From NCBI GenBank assembly GCA_032622095.1, contig CP136066.1, positions 231,390,961-231,454,960 on the forward strand: a DNA stretch of 64,000 nucleotides, given 5' to 3'. This document shows positions 13,501 to 25,500 of this stretch, piece after piece (positions within the stretch are counted from its first letter, which is position 1; each line of letters starts with the position of its first letter). The notes under the pieces are model-generated. The model searched no databases, was not told the DNA's origin, and worked only from the letters and a program-made list of their open reading frames with translations. The position numbers were made by a program, and so were the translations under genes. This stretch comes from Siphonodentalium dalli. Lineage: Eukaryota > Mollusca > Scaphopoda > Gadilida > Siphonodentaliidae.

Positions 13501-16500
13501 GCTCATTGACCACATTGTGATGGTTACAGTTATACCCTGTGCCAATGCATTCTCTTATATATGCGAGTCGACCATAGGTCGCCTCGCATATATAAGAGAA
13601 TGCATTGGCCTAAAAAAAATCTCCCTTCCACTGGCATTCATGTCGTATCAACTTGTGTCGTTTTGTGATTCAATGTGACTTGAAAAAGTGACTCTGTTTC
13701 CGCTTCTATCATGGTGACTTTACTGCTTGTTTTGCTTCCAGAAGCACCCATATAGAGCCCCAGACAAACATGAGCAGACGACACTCTTCTATATGCTTCT
13801 ATATATATGTGGGGCTCCCTGCAGGGTATAATGGATGTTTTTTATTTTATGTCCTAAAATTTGTAAGAAACATTTATTTAAAAAAAAAGATAAAAAATTG
13901 TTAGGCCAATGCATTCTCTTATATATGCGAGGCGACCTATGGTCGACTCGCATATATAAGAGAATGCATTGGCACAGGGTAAAAAAAATGCATGTAACTT
14001 GAATGTCAAAAAATTCTTATTTGAAAGGTTTTTCAGTAATTGGAAGAAGCCAAATTGTGTATATTTCCTCATAAAATCACAGCATTTGAAATGTTGCCTA
14101 TACACCCAGTACCCTATATAACAGATCATCTATGGATTATTATTTATTTTCAGCATGGACGATCTAATGTCTTGGCTCATCCAGATAGTATTAACATAAT
14201 AGCCCAGAGTTTATCAGTGGAAAATATCAGGACAAAAATAGCTGTTCTCGAAATTCTTGGTGCTGTTTGCTTGGTTCCTGGAGGTCACAGAAAAGTCATG
14301 AATGCCATGTACCACTACCAAGTGTACGCGTGCGAGAGAACACGATTTCAGGTATGTCATACCATGTACCACTACCAAGTGTACGCATGCGAGAGAACGC
14401 GATTTCAGGTATGTCTCGTAGCCATGTACCACTACCAAGTGTACGCCTGCGAGAGAACGCGATTTCAGGTATGTCATAGCCATGTATTACTACCTAGTGT
14501 AGGCATGCAAGAGAACGTGATGTAGGGTGTAGGGTATGACTTGTAGCTATTATAGGTATGTCTCATGGAGAGCACTACACCTTCGATACGGTCGAGGGTT
14601 CGATTCCGACATGGTATTGGTTGGACTTGGAGTCGCCATCTGCATTCCCAGTAACATGGGCATCACGATCAGTGCTCTGAGAATGATTCCAGAAGCAAAA
14701 GGAATCTCAAGACAAATTTGAAAATACGTGCTGGGTGAATTTCGAAGGGCCCTGTGCCAATGCATTCTCTTATATATGCGAGTCGACCATAGGTCGCCTC
14801 GCATATATAAGAGAATGCATTGGCTTAACACGTTAAAAATTATAAAATTGTTAAAGAATGTAAGAAAAAATGGTAAAAAGTGTTAAAAAAGATTTTTTTT
14901 AGGCCAATGCATTCTCTTATATATGCGAGGCGACCTATGGTCGACTCGCATATATAAGAGAATGCATTGGCACAGGGCATAACTGTAACTATCACAATGT
15001 GGTCAAGGAGCCGGTTCCAATGATATCCATATGTGTATGGTTCTATTCAGACAGACCGAAGATATTTTAGGCTGTTGAAGCTTTACTTGGCCGGTTTTGG
15101 CCGGTTTGTTGGTTAAAGGGTTAATGTCACTACGCTAGGCACATCTTCGGATCGGGAGGTGACACTAATGGCTGTCCCATGTCACAGGGGCCTGTAACGT
15201 GCTCCGCTCCCCGCCCACCTTTTGCACTGCCCATATACGCCGCTTCTTTGTACACACCTGCTTCACGTTAATGGTACTTTAATATGTCCTTATTGTAGTA
15301 CCAATAACGTGAAGCAGGCGCCTATATAGAATCGGCGTACATTGGTGGTGCAAAAGGTGGGCGTGCAGCGGAGCGCGTTACAGGCCCCTGTGATTCATAT
15401 ATATTAATTTTATACCCCGGAATCTATATAAAACTTTCTGCTTTCTCGGAAGAGATAATGCTCAGAGCAATTGATTGAAAAAAAAAACATTTTCAAATGT
15501 GGTGGTAATTTGAGTTTGTTAAAGATGTATAATCCAAATTAATGCTCCTTAATTACTATTTCTTCAGCCATGGGGGTAAAAAATATTTGATTTGAGTTGA
15601 TGAACCCACCCATCAAAGCTCAGAGTAATCAGTTATCGATTTTTGAAATTTGTTATTGCCCGAGATGTGTAATTTTTGGTGGCCTGGCAAATATTCGTCA
15701 AGCCAGTGGTCTCGGATGAAATTTCAGATGAAGATGGATAACTCTAAAATCAAGTGGCTTTGGGTGTGAGGATATTTGACAAACCAGCCAAATTTCGTTG
15801 AACAAAATGTTGATAAATAACACGTTTTGGGCAATTTTATACTATAGTTGAGTGTAATTAGCATTATTTTGGGGCAATTAATCGATTTTGATAACTGAAG
15901 CGGCATTTCAAAAAATTCTGATGATATGGGGACAATCAAATTGGATTGAGTACCCTTTAATATGAATGGTTTTCTAATCCATGCTTCTCACTTCTTCTAT
16001 TTTCAGTCCCTGACGTATGATCTCGACAGAAGTACCGGCAAATACAGAGAGGAAATTAATTTAAAGACAGCGGTCATGTCCTTTATCAATGCAATGTTAA
16101 AGTTAGGACCAGGAAAGGTAATAATTAACTATGTTCCGCCTCCAGTAAGAAACACATTGTTGAGTGTTCCGTTAGTAATTCCACACATTGCTCAGTGTTT
16201 CCTTATGTTCCGTTTAGTAATTAAAATGTATTTATTTGAAAACAATTATTTGTATTTTAGGAACACTTGGAGTTCCGGCTTCACTTACGGTATGAATTCC
16301 TGATGCTCGGTATACAACCCATAATAGACAAGCTACATAACCATGGAAATTCAATTCTTGAAAGGTAAGTTCAATTATTGGATTGTAAAACCAGATGCAG
16401 AGCTTATAAAATTGTAATAATCTTTATTATTTAACCCTTTGAGTGCCAGGGGCCGATATTATTAAATATTATTAAAATTGTAAAAAAAAAAAAAAAAAAA

Positions 16501-19500
16501 AAAAAAATTGTTAAGCCAATGCATTCTCTTATATATGCGAGGCGACCTATGGTCGACTCGCATATATAAGAGAATGCATTGGCACAGGGTATATGGGTTG
16601 ATACAAAAATCGGACCTGGCACTCAAAGGGTTAAACAAAAATGAAACTAGTATTTACCATATCTACTGAATCATTACTAAAGTAAAAAGAATATATATTT
16701 ATTATTAATTAGATTTATTATTAATTACAGTAATGTCCTATTAAGTAATCGACTCCATAACCACAACAGAATTATGGGTAACTTTTCAGGATTTAGTCGG
16801 AAATATGGCTTGTTGCTATTCATCGGAAAGCTCTCGGGGAGAGCTTTCCGATGAATGGCAACAAGCCATATTTCCAACTAAATCCTGAAAAGTTACCCAT
16901 AATTCTGTTGTGGTTATGGAGTCGATTACTTAATAGGGCATTACTGTAGATATCATATTATCAACCTTTACTGATATTCAAGTCTGAGTATAGTGTGTCT
17001 AACCCATAGAGAGCCCCACATAGACCGGAGCAGATGACACTCTGTAGTGCATGCTTCCATCTGGGGGAGGCTCCCTGTGGGTTAAACATTAAATGTTCTC
17101 AGTGAGGTTTGAGATGGATGTCTTACATTACTGACCAAGCCTGAGTTTAGTGTGTCTAACCCATAGAGAGCCCCACATAGACTGGAGCAGACAACACTCT
17201 GTAGTGCATGCTTCCATTTGGGGGAGGCTCCCTGTGGGTTAAACATTAAACTTTCTTTATGAGGTTTTGAGATGATGTCTCACATTACTGACCAAGTCTG
17301 AGTTTAGTGTGTATAACCCATAGAGAGCCCCACATAGATTGGAGCAGACGACACTCTGTATTGCATGCTTCCATTTGGGGGAGGCTCCCTGTGGGTTAAA
17401 CATTAAACTTTCTTTATGAGGTTTTGAGATGATGTCTCACATTACTGACCAAGTCTGAGTTTAGTGTGTATAACCCATAGAGAGCCCCACATAGATTGGA
17501 GCAGACGACACTCTGTATTGCATGCTTCCAAGATGTGTGAGGCTTCCTGTGGTAATTTCAACAATGGGCCATAACTCTGGTGAAAATTGGCAGGCCGAAA
17601 CCAAATTCAAACTTAACCTGTATTTTGTGCCAGTAAACCCACATACTAAATTTCAGTCCATGCCGTTCAGACTTACTAAAGTTATCATCCGAAAATGAAA
17701 AAAGCGAACGGACAGACGGACAGACCAATAACATAATAGATAGTTTTCAAAATGGGTGTATAAAAAGTATCATCATTCGTTCCATTATTTTCAGGCATTT
17801 AGAGTTCTTTGAAATGTTACGAAATGATGATGAGAGAGAGTTAGCCAAAAGATTTGATGGTGTGAGTATTATGTTACTATATATAGAACAATGAGCAGTG
17901 CGACAAAAACAAACTCCTAAAAAATATTATGAACTAATTGTAAAGAACCGTGCTGCTGATTGACTAGAAATTCTACAGTTATGATCAAAATATCTTATCA
18001 ATGAAATCGTGATTCAGAATTATCCTACCTGGAACGGTTTCGAAATTAAAAATTACGCCATTTCATAATTAAAACATTTTTTTCGCAGGGAACCCAGATA
18101 CACCATTTTAGAACACGAATTTTCCTGAAAAACATCGTAAAATGGCATTTATACTTGAAATATTGACAAGTTTTCTGATGAACTTATGTAATTGAACCAG
18201 TAGATTCTGAAAATGCAATAAAAAGTTTTGCGCCAAAATGGAAGGTACGACCTTTTAACCCTTTACCCAACAGAACGGCCCTGTGCCAATGCATTCTCTT
18301 ATATATGCGAGTCGACCATAGGTCGCCTCGCATATATAAGAGAATGCATTGGCTTAACACATTAAAAATTATAAAATTGTTAAAGAATGTAAGAAAAAAT
18401 GGTAAAAAGTGTTAAAAAAAGATTTTTTTTAGGCCAATGCATTCTCTTATATATGCGAGGCGACCTATGGTCGACTCGCATATATAAGAGAATGCATTGG
18501 CACAGGGCATAACTGTAACTATCACAATGTGGTCAAGGAGCCGGTTCCAATGATATCCATATTTGTATGGTTTTATTGAGACAGACCCAAGATATTTTAG
18601 GCTGTTGAAGCTTTATTTGGCCGGTTTTGGCCGGTTTGTTGGGTTAGGGTTAGAAGCCTTTTTTTTATTTCAGGTTCATGTTGACACTAAAAGTGCATCG
18701 TCGATGTTTGAATTGCTGAAAAAGAAGTTATCAATGACAGCGGTCTACCAGCATTTACAGTCCACACTGCACCACTTCCTCCTGCTTCCGGGTAAGCAAG
18801 CCTGAGTTTAACCCTTTACCCAACAAACCGGCCAAAACCGGCCGAATGAAGCTTCAACAGCCTAAATTATCTTGGGTCTGTCTCAATAAAACCATAAACA
18901 TATGGATATCATTGGAACCGGCTCATTGCCCACATTGTGATAGTTATAGTTATACCCTGTGCCAATGCATTCTCTTATATATGCGAGTCGACCATAGGTC
19001 GCCTCGCATATATAAGAGAATGCATTGGCCTAAAAAAAATCTTTTTTTAACACTTTTTACCATTTTTTCTTACATTCTTTAACAATTTTATAATATTTAA
19101 TGTGTTAAGCCAATGCATTCTCTTATATATGCGAGGCGACCTATGGTCGACTCGCATATATAAGAGAATGCATTGGCACAGGGTCGTTCTGTTGGGTAAA
19201 GGGTTAATGTGCCTGTCATTTGCAGCATGAGGTCCCCAGAGAATTTAGTGACGCTATCAAGCATACAGTAATGCCCTAAATAATCAACTCCTTAACCACA
19301 GCAGAATTATGGATAATTTTTCAGGATTTAGTCGGAAATATGGCTTGTTGCTATTCATCGGAAAGCTCTCACCCATAATTTTGCTGTGGTTAAGGAGTCG
19401 ATTATTTAGGGCATTATTGTAGTGGGCTAGCATCACTAAATTCACCTCATCTTCTCTGGAAAGTTTCGTTATTATCAAATTTCAATAGAAACTTTAGATT

Positions 19501-22500
19501 CTAATTCTTTTTTAGTTTAGTTTCTCTATATCCCCAAATTGGCAGACAACACCTTGCATAATCGAGGTACCCAATGGGTGGACATCACAATATTCACCAT
19601 TTGGGAACTTCAATCTTGAGTCTCCCATAGCAGATGAGGCCATGCAGAATGAGGTCCCCAGAGGGTGAATTTGGTGATGCTAGCCCTGGTCATGCAGATG
19701 ACCAAGCCTGCAAATAGTTTGTTTGTCATTTACAGAATGAGGTCCCCAGAGGGTTAATTTGGTGATGCTAGCCCGCTATGCAGATTACCAAGCCTGCAAA
19801 TAGTTTGTCTGTCATTTACAGAATGAGATCCACAGAGGGTGAATTTAGTGATGCTAGCTTTCTATGTGGCACAGCATCACTAAAATCGCCCTCTGGGGAC
19901 CTCATTGGTATATGACTGAACCCACATGGTATTGAACCTCAGAAATGAATATTCCTTTTTATTTTTAAAGGTACTCAACCCAATAAAACTCCTCTCAATT
20001 ACTATTTCAATGGCTTCGGGGGTCAAAAATATTTGATTCGAGTCGAGGAAGTCACCCATCAAAGCTCAGATTTGTTAGATATCGATTTTAGAAATCTATT
20101 ATTTTTCATTATCGGGAATTGTTTCTGGCCCAGAAGACAGTAAAAAATTCGTTGTTATTACCCACTTTATCATAGAGTTATCCATCCTTGTCTGTTTGAA
20201 TATAATTTTGGCGTAAAATCTCGAGCATGTTACCAAATTGACGGCAGTTATTGGTACTCATCTCGAGAACATAAGAATTTTCAAAAATCAATATCTAATA
20301 ACTCTGAGCTTTGTTTGATGGGTTCCTCGACTCGAATCAAATATTTTTTACCCCCAAAGCCAAAGAAATAGTAATATAGGACCCACTGATCGGATTCTTG
20401 TTGTTGGAATCTGTTGAGATGGGGACCCTCTGATCGGATTGAGTACCTTTAAAACTAAATTTAACAAAAAATTATTATGTGATCTTTGGGTTTCTGCTAT
20501 CTCCAAAACCTTTTCCTTTTTTTATCCTGTGCCAATGCATTCTCTTATATAAATGTGAGTCGACCATAGGTCGCCTCGCATATATAAGAGAATGCATTGG
20601 CCTAACAATTTTTTACAATTTTAATAATTTGTTCTTGTATTCTTTAACAATTTTATAATTTCACCCATACAGAGCCCCAGACAAACATGAGCTGACGACA
20701 CTCTTCTAGGTGCTTCTATATTAGTATAGTCGTTGTGGTGATTTTGGAGGGTGAACGTAGAAAAAATTGTTATAAAGCCAGTTTTGGTGTCATTTTGACC
20801 GGGAATGTTTGGACAACAATATATCCAAAATCCGCTAAAATCCGCTTTGGGGAATTTTTTTTACAGTCATTTGAATACAGGACGTTTCGTCATTATGCCA
20901 CACAATTTCGTAATGCAGATAAATACAAACAGTTTACTTGTGTTAGCTCGCAAACCACTAATGCGTGGCAAGTTCGCATGGATAATTGTCATATGAAGAT
21001 ACGACAACATGACCCACCACAGTGTAAGCCATATTTGCCCCCACCAATAAAGAGCGTTGAGTAAAATACCATACATAAAGAGCGTTTTGTGAGCGTTGGA
21101 GGAAAACACCACAATAAGCCATGTGTGCGATCCAGTGATAAAGCACGTTATCATAGAACGACATAACGCACTTCATTGCAGTTGTGCAAACCACAAGTCG
21201 CATTGTTCAGTTGTTTCTAATATATCACTTCGATTTGTATCTCTAAGTGTGAAAGTTGTAAAAGTAGCTTTTTTAGGAGTCGGACACATGTTTCCTGTTT
21301 AAACCTAACGGTGACAACGTATGCAGGAGATTTGTTTTGGTTAATTTGATTGCTTCATTCGTTGTTCTCGTGTTCTGTTTTATTATTGCATATTTATTCT
21401 CGCTCTATTTCATTTCTCATTGTTGATAATGGCCGACAATCGTACCGTCGGCGATGAGCTTAACCCAGCTGAAGACCTCTGTGTCATATGTGGTTTTGGT
21501 TTTGTTAATGATCCACCGGTAAATGTGGGGGCAAAAGGTATTGTGACTCTCATAAGCTTTTGCGGACAACGGGGGCGACCTAATTTGAAACAATACCTCA
21601 CCGCGCGCAGCCAGGTGACGCCTGTCGACAAAGTGCTGGTGCATGCAGGTTGCCGGAGAGATTTTACCGACACAAAAAGAAAGACACAAGATAATTTGGT
21701 GGTTTCAGAAGCGAAAAGACTACGATCTGATGCAACGCCAATCAATATAGCAGAAGACTGCTTAATATATGGAGTTCATACAAGCACTGTTGTTAGACAC
21801 CCAGATAGGTCCACACCAATGAGCCAAGTAGCGACCATCCCTTTCAGGGACAAGCTCTTACAATGCTGTGCGCATAGACAGGATGCTTTAGCATATGACG
21901 TGGAGAAGCACATTCAAGGGCGCAATGACTTGGTAGCAGCATAGGCCGTTTACCACCACGGATATCTGACTCGATTCTTGCAAGGCAAGGATGTGAGTCA
22001 ACCCGAGACAGGAAAAGCAGGTCGAAGATCAGATCAGGGTATGAAACATTGGTTTGAAACGATTTGTAATTGGCTCGAGACAGAAGCTGGTGCTGAATTA
22101 TACACTGTTAGAGTGAGTTACATTCCAGAATGGTTGAATTCGCAGGCGAGATACTATGCAGAATTCATTTTCTTCGCCGAGGTTAAGGGACGGAAGGATG
22201 TCGTTTGTTTTCGAAATATGGCCAAATTCTTTATAAATGAAAAGTGGTACACTGATAAAAAACAGGATTTAGATGAGGAGGCAGACAGGATTGTCTTGAC
22301 TGCAGCAAGAATAATAAAAGCACAAATAAGGGAGGCTGATTACAGTCGCGAATCTTATCCACCCAGTGACGCTATATCTATTATTAGTCAGGGGCGAAAT
22401 TGGATCCCGAATCACCTGCAAAGCCTACTAAAGATTTTAATTCCGTCCGATGTCAAGCAGAATAGCATCGGTCATTCCATTGTACAGTTATAACACCAAC

Positions 22501-25500
22501 GCTGTTTGGACAGGCTGTAGAAATGGACAATGTGTTTGGTACCAAATGGCTAGTGAACGAGTTATACCGGTTGGGATTCTCTGTTATCCACGATGAAGTT
22601 GAGAGGTACAAGCAATCCGTCATTCAGACCGAAACGCCCAGTCAAATACTAACTGACTATGCACCCGGTGGCTTCGTTCAGTGGGTGGCAGATAGTGTCG
22701 ACCACAACATAGCAACTCTAGATGGCAAGGGGACCTTCCATGGAATGGGGATAGTTGCAATATCTGCACCCATGAATCAATCAGCACTGAACATGAAATC
22801 GCGTGTAATCATGAGACAAAAGCGGTTGAGGGTTGATGAGCTCGTGAAAAACAAAGGAGTGTCCATCTCCCAATATGTTGATGTTATTGGCAAAGGAATT
22901 TCCAATATCAAACTGAAACCTCTTCTTCATTTGGCCACACCATATACCCTCCCATCTGACCTCAACACAGATCTGCTGTGGCACTCAGCATGCTTTTTCA
23001 GTAAGAGTGAAAAACCTAGCGCGAACTGGTCAGGTTTCATGCAAAGTGCTTACTCGCAGGACGACACTCTGACCGCTGAGAAATCAGATGTTCTGTTCCT
23101 TCCCATCATCGATCTGAATCCGTCAGATGACGATTGCATTTATTCTACACTCATTTATGTTGAGGAACAGGCACGTAGATTGAACATCCACACGCCATGT
23201 ATCACTTTCGACCAGCCGTTGTGGCTCAAGGCTGTACACATAATAAGTTCTATGTCGATGAACATAGTGTGTAGGCTGGGCGGATTTCTCACTGTAAGAG
23301 CTTCATGGGGAGTATCGGTTCGATGATGAAGGGGTCGGGGTTAGAAGAAGCTTTGGAGAAAGTGTACGGTCAGAACACAGTGACCCATATGATATCTGGA
23401 AAGGCAGTGTCGAGGGAATTGCGTGGTTACTACCTAGTTGAGGCTGCGCTTTTCAATAAGTTGATAGCTGAAGTTGTCCCAGTTGAAAAGGACGGCAGTT
23501 CTGCGGACATCGAATCGGTAATGGAACAAGATGACATAGAAGCCTCACACATGCAACAGGGTGATGTACACGTTGTTGGTGAACACACGATGGGCAAAAT
23601 GCACCAGAGTGAAATGGACAGAATACAAAAACTGCGTGAAGAGATTGAAATTGGTGTTGTTCCTATATCCGCGGCTGCGGACTCAACTGAACTGTTGAAG
23701 GTCGAGCAATGTATCAATTGTTATAAATCACTGCTTGTCAAAGAATCACTCACAGCAAAATTGTGGGTGCAGTATATGTATTATGTGCAAACCCTAAAGA
23801 ACTTCATCCGTGCTGAGCGAACAGGGGATTGGAATCTGCATATTGTAACATTAGGGAAGATGCTGAACCTCTTCGCAGCCACTAGTCATATAAATTACGC
23901 AAAGAGCTGCAGACTATATCTCCAAATGATGCTAGAATTACCAGTGAAGCATCCTTGGGTATATCAGTGTTTGAGGAACATGTAGCCCGTAGAAGTAGCA
24001 GATTCTGGGCGGGGTTATCAACCGATCTTATACACTGAATAATGACGTATTGAATGCTGAGGGTGGGGTTGGGAACGACGTGGTGAGGATCTTTCCCCAG
24101 TCATGACTGACCAGAATGCAGCCCCAGACGAATTGCTAAAGTTTGTACGGTGCAAGTGTAAGATGTCATAAAAAAAAACCATGTGACACCAATGTGTGTA
24201 CATGTCGCAAACATGGTCTGAAATGTATTATCGCTGTGGAGATTGTCGTGGAGAGGGCTGCGTGAATTGAGAAGAGGTTCTGATAGATGACGAAGGTGAG
24301 GTCTGAGTATAAATGATATATTTGACACACAAGTGTCGAAATCATGAAGTATTTCTCATTCTGGTCATCACTGGCTGATTTCGATCAACAAAATAAACAA
24401 AAGAAATAATTATCATTTTAGCGGCCATTTTGGTTGCCATCTTTTGACTCTGTGACTGATATTTGGTCAGTGTGACTCCCGTGGAATCCTTTGTCAAACG
24501 TGATGACATTTGTACGAGAGCAAACTCATTACCCCTACCTCACAATGGACTAATGCTGATTGGGGAATATTTATAATATCGTTGGCCGCCATATTTGACG
24601 CCATCTTGAATCCTGAATTTTCCCCAAGGCGGATTTTAGCGGATTTTGGATATGTTATTCCTGATACTTTTGCGCGCAAAATGAGACCAAAACCAGCTTT
24701 ATAACAATTTTTTCCAGGTTCAACCTCCCGACGACCACACTATATATGTGTGGGGCTCCCTGCAGGGTAATGGATGTTTTTTTTTATTTTATGTCCTAAA
24801 AATTGTAAGAAACATTTATTTAAAAAACATGATAAAAAAAATTGTTAGGCCAATGCATTCTCTTATATATGCGAGGTGACCTATGGTCGACTCACATATA
24901 TAAGAGAATGCATTGGCACAGGGTAAAAAAATCCCGACTTTCCGAAACTGCCTGTATAGCATGGTGCTGTGCCTATCATGTCAGCTTCCAATTGGAAAAC
25001 ATGGTACCTCTATTTGTAGACTTTTATAGTACTGGGCATCCCCCCCTTTACCCACATGTTGGGTCACACAAAAGTAGTTTATTAGAAGTTGCATGGCATT
25101 AGATGAAATGATGTAAACCCCAGTAAAACCTGACCGACACACTCTGGTTTTTCTTGCAGTTGGTAGCAGCGCCAACCAAAAAGGGGTGTGGCTTCTGCTG
25201 GATAAAATAGTTCAGCAGGTCGTTCTACAGCAGAAAATTGGTGCAAAAGATACCGATGCAGCTCCGCTTGACATCAATGTTAAACAATTAGTGAGCAAGT
25301 AAGTAAGACAGTAATGCTCTAAGTAATCGACCTCTTAACCACAGCAGAATTATGGGTAACTTTTCAGGATTTAGTTGGAAATATGGCTTGTTGCCATTCA
25401 TCGGAAAGCTCTTGGGGAGAGCTTTCCGATGAATGGCAACAAACCATATTTCCGACTAAATCCTGAAAAGTTACCCATAATTCTGCTGTGGTTAAGAGGT

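Larger units (their letters stand above)
21429..24270 (+). pseudogene. Decayed transposon protein (uncharacterised invertebrate family)
   Basis: One ancestral reading frame of roughly 900 residues, now broken by an in-frame TAG at 21942 and frameshifts near 22485, 23295 and 23975, with further damage after 24038. The N-terminus has CVICGF and [10 protein letters not shown], a CxxC/HxxC zinc-finger-like pair. The core has [20 protein letters not shown], then [15 protein letters not shown] and [11 protein letters not shown]. After these come the conserved strings [20 protein letters not shown] and [12 protein letters not shown]. The C-terminus keeps Cys-rich pieces ([26 protein letters not shown]) in different frames. 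I recall similar proteins as common uncharacterised genes in cnidarians and molluscs. Spaced acidic residues in the core could be a nuclease fold, but that is speculation. Confidence 0.75.
20722..24742 (+). mobile_element. 4.0-kb DNA transposon with ~125-bp terminal inverted repeats
   Basis: The left end, TAGTATAGTCGTTG onward, matches the reverse complement of the right end, TAGTGTGGTCGTCG. Similarity runs for about 125 bp with shared blocks AAAAAATTGTTATAAAGC, TGGTTTTGGTCTCATTTT-like and ATCCAAAATCCGCTAAAATC. Comparison with the empty site at 60001 supports a 3-bp TAT duplication at the ends. The interior encodes one decayed protein on the plus strand. The superfamily is not assigned. Confidence 0.85.
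20525..24924. mobile_element. Composite hairpin element split by a transposon
   Basis: Left part 20525-20721 and right part 24743-24924 together match the intact element at 60604-60973: hairpin, then CACCCATACAGAGCCCCAGA module, then GGCTCCCTGCAGGGTAATGG, then opposed hairpin. The 4.0-kb transposon interrupts it at CTTCTATAT. Confidence 0.7.

Noticed and set aside
14560-14640. tRNA gene
   Set aside because: Good B box but no complete acceptor, D and anticodon arms could be drawn.
21410-21745. Reverse-strand ORF of 111 residues over the transposon gene
   Set aside because: Shadow of the forward transposon frame, which carries recognisable motifs.
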